A stretch of 7,554 nucleotides of DNA from Chitinophagaceae bacterium (GTDB lineage Bacteria; Bacteroidota; Bacteroidia; Chitinophagales; Chitinophagaceae): positions 1 through 7,554 of the forward strand of contig JACVCQ010000106.1 of the NCBI GenBank assembly GCA_016741945.1. The letters run 5' to 3'. Below, one piece after another: positions 1-5,268 of the stretch; the stretch's first letter is position 1, and every line of letters starts with the position of its first letter. A program made the position numbers and the translations under genes. A model generated the notes under the pieces. That model made no database searches. It was not told the DNA's origin and worked only from the letters and a program-made list of their open reading frames with translations.

Positions 1-17
1 CCCCATCTACGTGCTAA

Positions 18-380
18 TTAAATAGCAGTTTCTACACCTTCTACACCCGTATTCATGGGTAATACTTTATCATACCCAAAATAATGGGTAATGAATTTCG
101 CATATTCACCTAACAGGTTATTGTGAAATGCTCGTGATGTGAGGGTCAGTTTTTGTGCTTGTTCTATTAAACTGGCAATGATCTTTGGATGACAATGTCC
201 TTGGTTAACAGCTGAATAACCACTGAGAAAGTCATAATATTTTTTGCCGTCAACATCCCATAAAAAAACGCCTGCACCTTTTTCCAATACTACCGGTAAT
301 GGATGGTAATTATGTGCACCATATTGTTCTTCCAACTGCAAATAAGCAGCCGTATTCGCTGATACTGATTGAGTAAGCAT
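18..380 (-). CDS. rocD: Ornithine aminotransferase, N-terminal part, cut by an in-frame TAA near the window edge
   Basis: Ornithine--oxo-acid transaminase is a PLP enzyme of class III that converts ornithine and 2-oxoglutarate to glutamate-5-semialdehyde and glutamate in the cytoplasm. The 120 visible residues match the family's N-terminus: a YGAHNYHPLPVVL segment near residue 20, WDVDGKKYYDFLSGYSAVNQGHCHP at about 41-64 and the TGVEGVE motif at 111-117, which includes the PLP-phosphate-binding TG. The family is about 400 residues long, so most of the protein is missing. The ATG at 380 is chosen because the family starts close to this point; the ATG at 428 would add 16 unrelated residues. The frame is stopped by TAA at 20-18, but the codons beyond it (to base 1) still read LARRWG, as expected after ETAIK. 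This suggests one substitution in a Lys codon, either real or an error at the edge of the sequence. No Shine-Dalgarno sequence is visible. Confidence 0.85.
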   Translation of the reverse strand: MLTQSVSANTAAYLQLEEQYGAHNYHPLPVVLEKGAGVFLWDVDGKKYYDFLSGYSAVNQGHCHPKIIASLIEQAQKLTLTSRAFHNNLLGEYAKFITHYFGYDKVLPMNTGVEGVETAI

Positions 381-410
381 AATGAAATGATTGAAATAAA
401 ATAACGAAAG

Positions 411-464
411 GCTTTCACAAGAAAGCATGAAAACAAAAACATTACATCCTTAGCAACAAGGATG
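411..464 (-). other. Two small hairpins in the rocD upstream region
   Basis: Two perfect short inverted repeats lie just upstream of rocD. Bases 411-416 (GCTTTC) pair with 421-426 around a 4-base loop, and 445-451 (CATCCTT) pair with 458-464 around a 6-base loop. On the rocD strand they would lie within about 85 bases before the start codon, so they could sit in the mRNA leader or mark promoter architecture. No long T-run follows on either strand, so a terminator is not supported. Function unknown; hairpins this short also occur by chance in AT-rich DNA. Confidence 0.35.
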
Positions 465-616
465 ATCGAGGAAGTCTAAATTAAGGTGCAAGAAGTGCAT
501 AATTCGTTTTCTACTTGCAAGATACAGCTATTTCTGTGATTCTTTCAAATGCTATTCTGTCATGACTGACGCAAAAATCAAAATATTGCAGTGCGCTTCA
601 GTATCTTCTCCACAGG

Positions 617-629
617 AGTCCTACGGACT
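617..629. other. Small hairpin upstream of the serine hydrolase gene
   Basis: AGTCC (617-621) and GGACT (625-629) form a 5-bp stem with a 3-base loop, 47 bases before the ATG at 676. It could lie in the leader of the downstream gene. I see no clear promoter element in the gap from 429 to 675; the nearest resemblance to TAnnTTTG, around 528-536, carries a mismatch. Confidence 0.25.
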
Positions 630-675
630 GTCGCGGAAAAAAACCTAATTTCAAACATCAAACCTACTACTCACT

Positions 676-1809
676 ATGAAAAAATTTTTCCGCGGTTTAC
701 TCTGGACAATACTCTTAATAGTCCTTAGTTTCAGTGCCTATGCATTCCTCTCTGGGAAAACCTACTTGTTCACCGCTGTTCGGTATAATTTTGCCAATAT
801 CGACGATTATGAAAAGTTCACGAATAACACAGTAGAAGTAGCTACAGCACAGCCTTGGACCAATGCCTCGAATTACAATCAGATACCCTATCCTGATTCG
901 CTCAATACTTTATTGGAAGAATTGAATACGATTGGATTACTCATGATCCGAAACAATGAAGTGGTTTTTGAAAAGTATTGGAAAGGCTATAGTGATAGTT
1001 CCAAATCAGGATCATTCTCTATGGCAAAAAGTATTACGAGTATTTTGATCGGCATAGCTTTGAAAGAAGGTAAAATACAATCGCTCGATGAACCGGTGGG
1101 AAATTATTTACCTGAATTCAAAGAAGGGGATAAAGCAGCTGTACGGATCGTTGATGTATTAACAATGAGTAGTGGTACTGATTGGAATGAATCTTATTGG
1201 AATTTATTTTCTGTTACTTCTGAAGCCTACTATGGTACAGATGTGTATGCCACCGCTACCGGTGTTCAAATGAAAGACAAACCGGGAACCGTTCATTCCT
1301 ATAAAAGCGGAGATACCCAGTTATTGGGATTGATATTGGAAAAAGCGACCGGGCAAAGCCTTAGCGATTACGCTTCTGAAAAACTTTGGAAACCATTGGG
1401 CGCTGAACACCCCGCTTTATGGAGTACAGATAAAGAAAATGGACATGTAAAAGCCTATTGCTGTTTCAATTCCAATACCCGTGATTTTGCCCGTATTGGA
1501 AAGCTAATGTTAGACAGCGGTAAATGGAATGGATCACCCATTCTTGACAGTGCTTACTGGGCCCATTCTATCAAACCCTGTGGTATTACTGATTTAAAAG
1601 GCGTTGCTTGCGATTATTACGGATACCAATGGTGGCTTGATCCACTCAATCCCGGTATCTTTTATGCGCGGGGTATTCTTGGACAATACATCATCGTCAT
1701 CCCCTCCAAACAAACCATCATCGTTCGTCTCGGCGAAAAAACCTCCAAAATCAGAGAACGAACCGTGCCGAAAGAAGTGAGAGGGTTGATTGAGTGGGGG
1801 AAGGGGTGA
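676..1809 (+). CDS. Membrane-anchored serine hydrolase, beta-lactamase family (class C / 6-aminohexanoate-dimer hydrolase type)
   Basis: A 377-aa serine hydrolase of the beta-lactamase/penicillin-binding-protein superfamily (Pfam Beta-lactamase, COG1680). Residues 7-27 form one hydrophobic N-terminal segment after a KK start, so the protein is probably anchored in the inner membrane or exported, with its catalytic domain outside the cytoplasm. The catalytic SxxK tetrad is Ser115-Met-Ala-Lys118, in the context GSFSMAKSITS. The second motif is Tyr209-Lys-Ser211, followed by GDTQLLGLILEKATG, as in the dimer-hydrolase branch. LTMSSGTDW (162-170) and the late ARGILGQYIIVIP stretch (331-343) are also typical of that branch, where a GQ motif replaces the KTG triad. 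The substrate cannot be told from sequence: peptidoglycan peptides, esters and amide oligomers are all possible. It stands alone, 161 bp before the next gene, with no clear Shine-Dalgarno. All key residues are intact. Confidence 0.9.
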   Translation: MKKFFRGLLWTILLIVLSFSAYAFLSGKTYLFTAVRYNFANIDDYEKFTNNTVEVATAQPWTNASNYNQIPYPDSLNTLLEELNTIGLLMIRNNEVVFEKYWKGYSDSSKSGSFSMAKSITSILIGIALKEGKIQSLDEPVGNYLPEFKEGDKAAVRIVDVLTMSSGTDWNESYWNLFSVTSEAYYGTDVYATATGVQMKDKPGTVHSYKSGDTQLLGLILEKATGQSLSDYASEKLWKPLGAEHPALWSTDKENGHVKAYCCFNSNTRDFARIGKLMLDSGKWNGSPILDSAYWAHSIKPCGITDLKGVACDYYGYQWWLDPLNPGIFYARGILGQYIIVIPSKQTIIVRLGEKTSKIRERTVPKEVRGLIEWGKG

Positions 1810-1819
1810 TTGGTCAATT

Positions 1820-1942
1820 GTGAATGGTGAGTAGTGAGTAGTGAGTAGTGAGTAGTGAATAGGGTATTATACTCCCGACTCCCTTTTTTATCTTACTCAC
1901 TACTGACCATTCACAATTCACCATTCACCATTCACCATTTCC
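1820..1942. repeat. Mirror-image array of 7-bp repeats forming a long potential stem
   Basis: The left half holds consecutive heptamers in one register: GTGAATG (1820-1826), four exact GTGAGTA units (1827-1854) and GTGAATA (1855-1861). The right half holds seven heptamers in the opposite orientation: TACTCAC (1894-1900), TACTGAC, CATTCAC, AATTCAC, CATTCAC, CATTCAC and CATTTCC (1936-1942). Bases 1817-1840 are complementary to 1894-1917 with one mismatch over 24, so transcript or single-stranded DNA could fold into a hairpin around a loop of about 53 bases. It begins 10 bases after the serine hydrolase stop and ends just before the glycosyltransferase promoter region. A role as transcript end or mRNA stabiliser for the upstream gene is possible. 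Intergenic STRR-like heptamers are known from cyanobacteria and similar ones occur in other genomes; function here is inferred only. Confidence 0.85.
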
Positions 1943-1945
1943 CTC

Positions 1946-1953
1946 TATTTTCG
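1946..1953 (+). promoter_or_regulatory. Candidate -7 promoter element of the glycosyltransferase gene
   Basis: TATTTTCG matches the Bacteroidetes -7 consensus TAnnTTTG at all but one fixed position and is followed by CA, as in the two TATTTTTGCA elements further right. It lies 17 bases before the TTG start at 1971. A convincing -33 TTTG partner is not visible because the heptamer array occupies that position. Confidence 0.45.
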
Positions 1954-1970
1954 CATCCAAACAGTAAGCT

Positions 1971-3002
1971 TTGTCAGTTCCCCACATAGCGATTGTCATC
2001 TTAAATTATAATGGTAGAAAGCATTTAGAGACTTTTCTTCCTTCTGTGATTGCGTCTACCTATTCCAACAAATCTGTGGTTGTGGCGGACAATGCATCTA
2101 CAGATGGGTCGATGGAATTAGTGAAAAACTCATTTCCATCAGTCGAATGCTTATATAATCTTACCAATGAGGGTTTTGCGGGGGGGTATAACTGGGCTTT
2201 GAAACATATTCAAGCAGATTATTATATCTTACTCAATTCTGATGTGGAAGTTACTCCCGGATGGATAGAGCCGGTGATAGCGCTCATGGAGTCCGATCCC
2301 AAGATTGCGGCTTGTCAGCCTAAATTACTGTCGTACCATCAACCGGATCTTTTTTGGGATGCGGGTGCGGCCGGTGGGTGGATCGACAGTTTGGGATATC
2401 CTTTTTCTCGAGGAAGGGTTTTTGATGTTTGTGAGTTGGATGAGGGACAATATAACCTACCAGAACCCATTTTTTGGGCTTCCGGGGCCGCCCTGTTTAT
2501 AAGGGCTGCAGTATATCATGAAATGGGTGGACTGGATGCTTCTTTTTTTGCACATCAGGAAGAGATTGATCTCTGTTGGCGCATGCAATTGGCAGGGTAT
2601 CAAATCATGAGTTGTCCGACCTCAGTAGTATACCATGTGGGCGGGGGAACTTTGCCAAGGGGTGGACGAAAAGTGTTTTTGAATTTCAGGAATAATTTGT
2701 TGATGTTGAGTAAGAACCTTCCCTTACCAGAGAAGTTGTGGAAATTACCATTACGATTTGGATTGGATGCCATCTCTGCATGGAAGGGATTGTTAACGGG
2801 TGACCGGGCTTTTTTTACGGCAATTATGCAAGCACATGGGGCGGTGATTAAGATTTGGTTAACCGGAAAAATCGAAAAAAAATACCTGCTGAAAAAACCT
2901 ATGAAATCACTGCAGGGCGTGTATTCCGGAATGATTGTTTGGGAGTATTTTATCAACAAACGCACCCGTTTTCAGGAAATTATTCGCAGAAAGATTTTAT
3001 AA
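1971..3002 (+). CDS. Family 2 glycosyltransferase (WbbL/COG1216-like)
   Basis: A 343-aa GT-A fold glycosyltransferase of family 2, which transfers a sugar from a nucleotide donor during cell-surface polysaccharide or glycolipid synthesis on the cytoplasmic face of the membrane. The N-terminal nucleotide-binding strand reads IAIVILNYNGRKHLETFLPSV (residues 6-26), then VVVADNASTDGS (36-47) and a DxD-like metal site Asn89-Ser90-Asp91 in ILLNSDVEVTPGW. SGAALFIRA (171-179) and FFAHQEEIDLCWRMQLAGY (192-210, acidic pair E197/E198 and D200) are typical of rhamnosyltransferase-like members, but the sugar is not predictable. The start is TTG: an in-frame TAA lies two codons upstream (1965-1967), no ATG occurs before residue 48, and starting there would delete the nucleotide-binding strand. 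The C-terminal 80 residues are basic and amphipathic, with no clear transmembrane helix. It is not in a recognisable glycan cluster. Confidence 0.9.
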   Translation: MSVPHIAIVILNYNGRKHLETFLPSVIASTYSNKSVVVADNASTDGSMELVKNSFPSVECLYNLTNEGFAGGYNWALKHIQADYYILLNSDVEVTPGWIEPVIALMESDPKIAACQPKLLSYHQPDLFWDAGAAGGWIDSLGYPFSRGRVFDVCELDEGQYNLPEPIFWASGAALFIRAAVYHEMGGLDASFFAHQEEIDLCWRMQLAGYQIMSCPTSVVYHVGGGTLPRGGRKVFLNFRNNLLMLSKNLPLPEKLWKLPLRFGLDAISAWKGLLTGDRAFFTAIMQAHGAVIKIWLTGKIEKKYLLKKPMKSLQGVYSGMIVWEYFINKRTRFQEIIRRKIL

Positions 3003-3017
3003 TAAGTTGTACTGCCT

Positions 3018-3025
3018 TATTTTTG
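3018..3025 (+). promoter_or_regulatory. -7 promoter element of the small membrane protein gene
   Basis: TATTTTTG is an exact match to TAnnTTTG and lies 17 bases before the ATG at 3043, right after the glycosyltransferase stop. The ten bases TATTTTTGCA recur before the tRNA genes (3285-3294). No good -33 TTTG is seen at the usual 18-21 base spacing. Confidence 0.55.
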
Positions 3026-3042
3026 CACAGCAATTCAAAATT

Positions 3043-3246
3043 ATGTCGAACGAACAACAAGCCGCACAAGAAAAAGACTTTACCAGAAACTGGGTAAATT
3101 CATCTCGTTTTCTTTTCTATCTGCAAGTGTTTTGTATCCTTGCTTTTGTATTGGGTGGATGTTATCGTCTGTACAATCAGCGCTATAAAGGAAAGCCTGA
3201 TGTAGAAGTACAGAGCAGCAGTAAGTATACGCCAGAGTACAAATAA
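3043..3246 (+). CDS. Small single-span membrane protein, unknown function
   Basis: A 67-aa protein that I do not recognise. The first 22 residues are polar and charged (SNEQQAAQEKDFTRNW), then one hydrophobic segment runs from about residue 23 to 41 (FLFYLQVFCILAFVLGGCY), then a basic and polar tail ends in KYTPEYK. This suggests one membrane span; RLYNQRYKGK after the helix favours the C-terminus facing the cytoplasm by the positive-inside rule. The ATG at 3043 is chosen over an upstream in-frame ATG at 2935 because the latter would overlap the glycosyltransferase and because a promoter element sits 17 bases before 3043. It lies 40 bases after the glycosyltransferase and just before the tRNA promoter. 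Its coding reality is supported by promoter and topology only, not by a known family. Confidence 0.7.
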   Translation: MSNEQQAAQEKDFTRNWVNSSRFLFYLQVFCILAFVLGGCYRLYNQRYKGKPDVEVQSSSKYTPEYK

Positions 3247-3262
3247 AAAACCAGCAAAAAAT

Positions 3263-3292
3263 TTTGTCAGGAGTTGTAGAATCCTATTTTTG
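3263..3292 (+). promoter_or_regulatory. Promoter of the tRNA-Gly/tRNA-Leu unit
   Basis: A two-part Bacteroidetes promoter: TTTG at 3263-3266 (-33 element), an 18-base spacer and TATTTTTG at 3285-3292 (-7 element, exact TAnnTTTG). Transcription would start near 3297-3300, about 20 bases before the mature tRNA-Gly 5' end. This is the best-formed promoter in the window. Confidence 0.7.
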
Positions 3293-3320
3293 CACTCCCG
3301 ATTTAGTTCTTATATCGATT

Positions 3321-3393
<73 letters not shown>

Positions 3394-3397
3394 CAGC

Positions 3398-3431
3398 AAT
3401 CCCGTCCGTCATGCGTGACGGGATTTTTTTT
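3398..3431 (+). terminator. Intrinsic terminator-like hairpin between the two tRNA genes
   Basis: AATCCCGTC (3398-3406) pairs with GACGGGATT (3417-3425), a 9-bp GC-centred stem with a 10-base loop, and runs into eight T residues (3424-3431). This is a textbook rho-independent terminator. It begins 5 bases after tRNA-Gly and ends 6 bases before tRNA-Leu, which leaves no room for a separate promoter in between. It may work as a leaky terminator or as a processing signal. Confidence 0.75.
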
Positions 3432-3437
3432 ACCACC

Positions 3438-3524
3438 GCCCTGGTGGTGGAACTGGTAGACACGCAGGACTTAAAATCCTGTTCGCCGAAAAAGCGAGTG
3501 CGGGTTCGATTCCCGCCTGGGGCA
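3438..3524 (+). tRNA. tRNA-Leu (anticodon TAA)
   Basis: An 87-base type II tRNA with a long variable arm, as expected for leucine. The acceptor GCCCTGG (3438-3444) pairs with CTGGGGC (3517-3523) with two G-T pairs, discriminator A3524. The anticodon stem CAGGA (3465-3469) pairs with TCCTG (3477-3481), and the loop CTTAAAA places anticodon TAA at 3472-3474, reading UUA (and UUG by wobble) leucine codons. The T arm CGGG/CCCG surrounds TTCGATT (3504-3510). CCA is not encoded. Transcription probably continues from the tRNA-Gly promoter. Confidence 0.96.
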
Positions 3525-3526
3525 CT

Positions 3527-3562
3527 AAAAGTCGTTCATGAGTTGAGCGACTTTTTTATTTT
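3527..3562 (+). terminator. Intrinsic terminator after tRNA-Leu
   Basis: AAAAGTCG (3527-3534) pairs with CGACTTTT (3548-3555), extendable by a G-T and a T-A pair towards the loop, followed by a T-rich tail (six T from 3552, then ATTTT). It begins 2 bases after the tRNA-Leu 3' end and closes the tRNA unit. The A-rich left arm would also make it partly usable on the other strand for the leftward gene ending at 3618. Confidence 0.75.
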
Positions 3563-3617
3563 AGAAATTCGCCTTATAAGTGAGTAGATCATTCAACTTA
3601 ATATCTGCTTTACATAT

Positions 3618-4418
3618 TTATGCCGTCACCAATATCCTCGCAGTACAAGCATATTTAATCGGTTGAATGGTTCCGGTTACATCGGGTTCTCCCATTTCAA
3701 TGCCAATCGCACCAACCCATGTAATACCTGCATCTTCTATTAGGTCTGTATTTTCCTGTTGGAGATTCATGCAATGCGCAGGTACTGTTTTTTTGGCCAT
3801 CATCCAGTCGCTGAAAACAGTGGTTGAGGGTAAATCCTTTGTATAAAGGATTGATGGATATTTGATCTGGTCAGCATAAACATCTTGAATGGCTGCCATC
3901 GAAGCGATGATTCTAAAATAAGGCTTTTGCCAGGGTAGCTGAAAATTAAAACCGGGTAACAACTCATCAATCTGTATTTGTAGCGCTGCTTTTTTCCTAT
4001 GCAATGTGGCAACAGGTCTTTGTTTCCATACCGAATCAAACAAATGTCTTTTGGTAAAGGGGAGCGAAGTGAGCGCCTCTTTGTGCATCGAAAAAAGAAT
4101 GGGTCTTTCACCATGTGGATGTAGCGTATCTCTTTTTTGCAGAATTTTACAAAAGCCTTGTAGCACCGGGGTCATATTCTGATCGGTTAATTGCATTATG
4201 ATCGGAAGCGCTGTCCTTACCATTTTACCTGCCCGTGCACAAATGGCAAATTCTGCACTGTTCCGTCTCATGGCCGCATACTGTGGCTCTTTTTGATAAG
4301 CACCTTTTGTGATAAAGGCTTTTCTACGCACAATGGTTTTATCACTGCCTTTCATTTGATAGGCAACCAGTTCATCAATGGTACCTGTGTACCGTAGCGG
4401 TCCATGTAGTGTTGGCAT
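3618..4418 (-). CDS. Uncharacterised 266-aa protein of a Bacteroidetes family
   Basis: Function unknown. The N-terminal third (MPTLHGPLRYTGTIDELVAYQMKG, then VRRKAF, then RRNSAEFAICARAGKMVRTAL at 51-71) follows a pattern I recall from uncharacterised Bacteroidetes proteins. These begin with a glycine-containing strand and a short yTGTI-type turn, carry a VREK/VRRK motif, and then have a helix with a RxNxxEF...AxKhhRxAh pattern. The later ELLPGFNFQ (152-160) also fits. No signal peptide, transmembrane helix, catalytic motif or nucleotide-binding motif is visible. The protein is basic and probably mixed alpha/beta. The family name cannot be given from memory. It is divergent from the DUF1287 gene across a 255-bp region with phased repeats, and its 3' end faces the tRNA terminator. 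The start at 4418 is the first ATG of the frame and has no Shine-Dalgarno. Confidence 0.75.
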   Translation of the reverse strand: MPTLHGPLRYTGTIDELVAYQMKGSDKTIVRRKAFITKGAYQKEPQYAAMRRNSAEFAICARAGKMVRTALPIIMQLTDQNMTPVLQGFCKILQKRDTLHPHGERPILFSMHKEALTSLPFTKRHLFDSVWKQRPVATLHRKKAALQIQIDELLPGFNFQLPWQKPYFRIIASMAAIQDVYADQIKYPSILYTKDLPSTTVFSDWMMAKKTVPAHCMNLQQENTDLIEDAGITWVGAIGIEMGEPDVTGTIQPIKYACTARILVTA

Positions 4419-4444
4419 GTTCTAGTGTTTATCTCAGTAAGATA

Positions 4445-4452
4445 TAAAAATA
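4445..4452 (-). promoter_or_regulatory. Weak -7 element for the leftward 266-aa gene
   Basis: On the minus strand this reads TATTTTTA, one base off TAnnTTTG, 26 bases upstream of the ATG at 4418. No -33 element is clear. It is supported mainly by position, since the surrounding DNA is AT-rich and such matches arise by chance. Confidence 0.3.
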
Positions 4453-4496
4453 TTATCATATTTACAAGCGATTTATTAAGCTATTTTATCATATTC

Positions 4497-4595
4497 TTAT
4501 CGCATATTTAAAAAGATAGGGGACAAGTATGCGATAACAACGCGATAATAACGCGACAACTACGCGATAACCTAGGTATTCAAGCCCGATAATAA
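4497..4595. repeat. Phased 11-bp direct repeats (GCGATAA type) with an inverted copy
   Basis: Units of 11 bp stand head to tail: TGCGATAACAA (4530-4540), CGCGATAATAA (4541-4551), CGCGACAACTA (4552-4562) and CGCGATAACCT (4563-4573). After one unrelated 11-bp space, CCCGATAATAA (4585-4595) is exactly in register. In addition, TTATCGCATA (4497-4506) is the perfect reverse complement of TATGCGATAA (4528-4537), 21 bases apart. The array lies between two divergent genes, so an operator for a protein binding successive turns of one helix face is plausible, but none is identified. It could also be one copy of a dispersed intergenic repeat. No replication gene is nearby, so an iteron origin is not supported. 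Confidence 0.8.
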
Positions 4596-4673
4596 CGGAT
4601 CATATAAAGAATACTTTAACGATTACCGGTATGCAAATTCGGGCAGCATGCATTCTATGGGAAAGATAAAACA

Positions 4674-5267
4674 ATGGCCAATTTTTCGAAGTACGGGTCT
4701 TGTATATTGCTTTTGCTGATTTTTTTGAATGCTGCTATGGGACAATCTGATTTTTATGGGCGGCTGGCAGATTCAGCATACACATTAACTCGTCAAGAAG
4801 TGCTGTATGATCTTTCTTATTTCCGTATCAATTATCCAATGGGCGATGTACCTGCTGATAAAGGGGTTTGCACCGATGTTGTCATTCGTGCTTATCGCAA
4901 AATGGGTATCGATCTGCAAAGAGAAATACATGAAGACATGCGTCAAAATTTTCAGTTGTATCCAAAGTATTGGGGATTGAAAACAACAGATCGAAATATC
5001 GATCATCGAAGAGTACCCAACCTGATTTATTTTTTATAACGAAAAGGAATCGTATTGCCGATTAAGAAAAATGCAACTGATTCTCGTGCAGGGGATATTG
5101 TTTGCTGGCAATTACCAAGAGGGATGAAACATATTGGCATGATTGTACATCAAAAATCAAAAGACCAACAGCGGCCAATGGTGATGCATAATATCGGAGC
5201 CGGACAAGTGATGGAAGATATGTTGTTCGCTTATCCTATTATCGGACATTATCGATTCGGACAATAG
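4674..5267 (+). pseudogene. DUF1287 family protein gene interrupted by one in-frame TAA
   Basis: The locus encodes a complete DUF1287 protein apart from a TAA at 5037-5039 (codon 122 of 198). The first part has a signal peptide (about residues 1-23, LLLLIFLNAAMG, probable export), then the family's hallmark: YDLSYFRINYPMGDVPADKGVCTDVVIRAYRKMGIDLQ (45-82), HEDM, NFQLYPKYWGL and NIDHRRVPNL (108-117). Without a frame change the codons after the stop read RKGIVLP, then AGDIVCWQLP, KHIGMIV, HNIGAG and GHYRF, which is the rest of the family. Cys66 and the later histidines resemble an NlpC/P60-like catalytic set, but the family's activity is not established. The family normally has Glu or Lys where TAA stands. 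A second start at TTG 5055 could yield the 70-aa tail, but that would lack Cys66. Whether this is a true pseudogene, a base-call error or readthrough is open. Confidence 0.85.
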
Positions 5268-5268
5268 C

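Noticed and set aside
381..428. N-terminal extension of rocD from the ATG at 428
   Set aside because: The extra 16 residues (MLSCESLSLFYFNHFI) are not family-like and cover a hairpin; the ATG at 380 matches the usual N-terminus.
1820..1942. Heptamer arrays as a CRISPR array
   Set aside because: Units are 7 bp, contiguous and without unique spacers; the two halves are inverted relative to each other and no cas gene is present.
2600..2965. Open frames on either strand inside the glycosyltransferase gene (also 2305-2502 and 2855-3097)
   Set aside because: They overlap a well-supported glycosyltransferase and their translations show no domain features.
3472..3474. tRNA with anticodon TAA as a possible suppressor of the two in-frame TAA stops
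   Set aside because: Anticodon UAA pairs with the codon UUA, not with the stop codon UAA; the rest of the molecule is an ordinary tRNA-Leu.
4530..4595. 11-bp repeats as plasmid iterons or a replication origin
   Set aside because: No replication initiator gene or DnaA-box cluster is visible, and the neighbours look chromosomal.
5030..5036. TTTTTTA heptamer of the classic -1 frameshift type, in the right codon phase, just before the DUF1287 stop
   Set aside because: The continuing DUF1287 sequence is in the original frame, and a -1 shift meets a TAA at 5063-5065, so slippage would not restore the protein.
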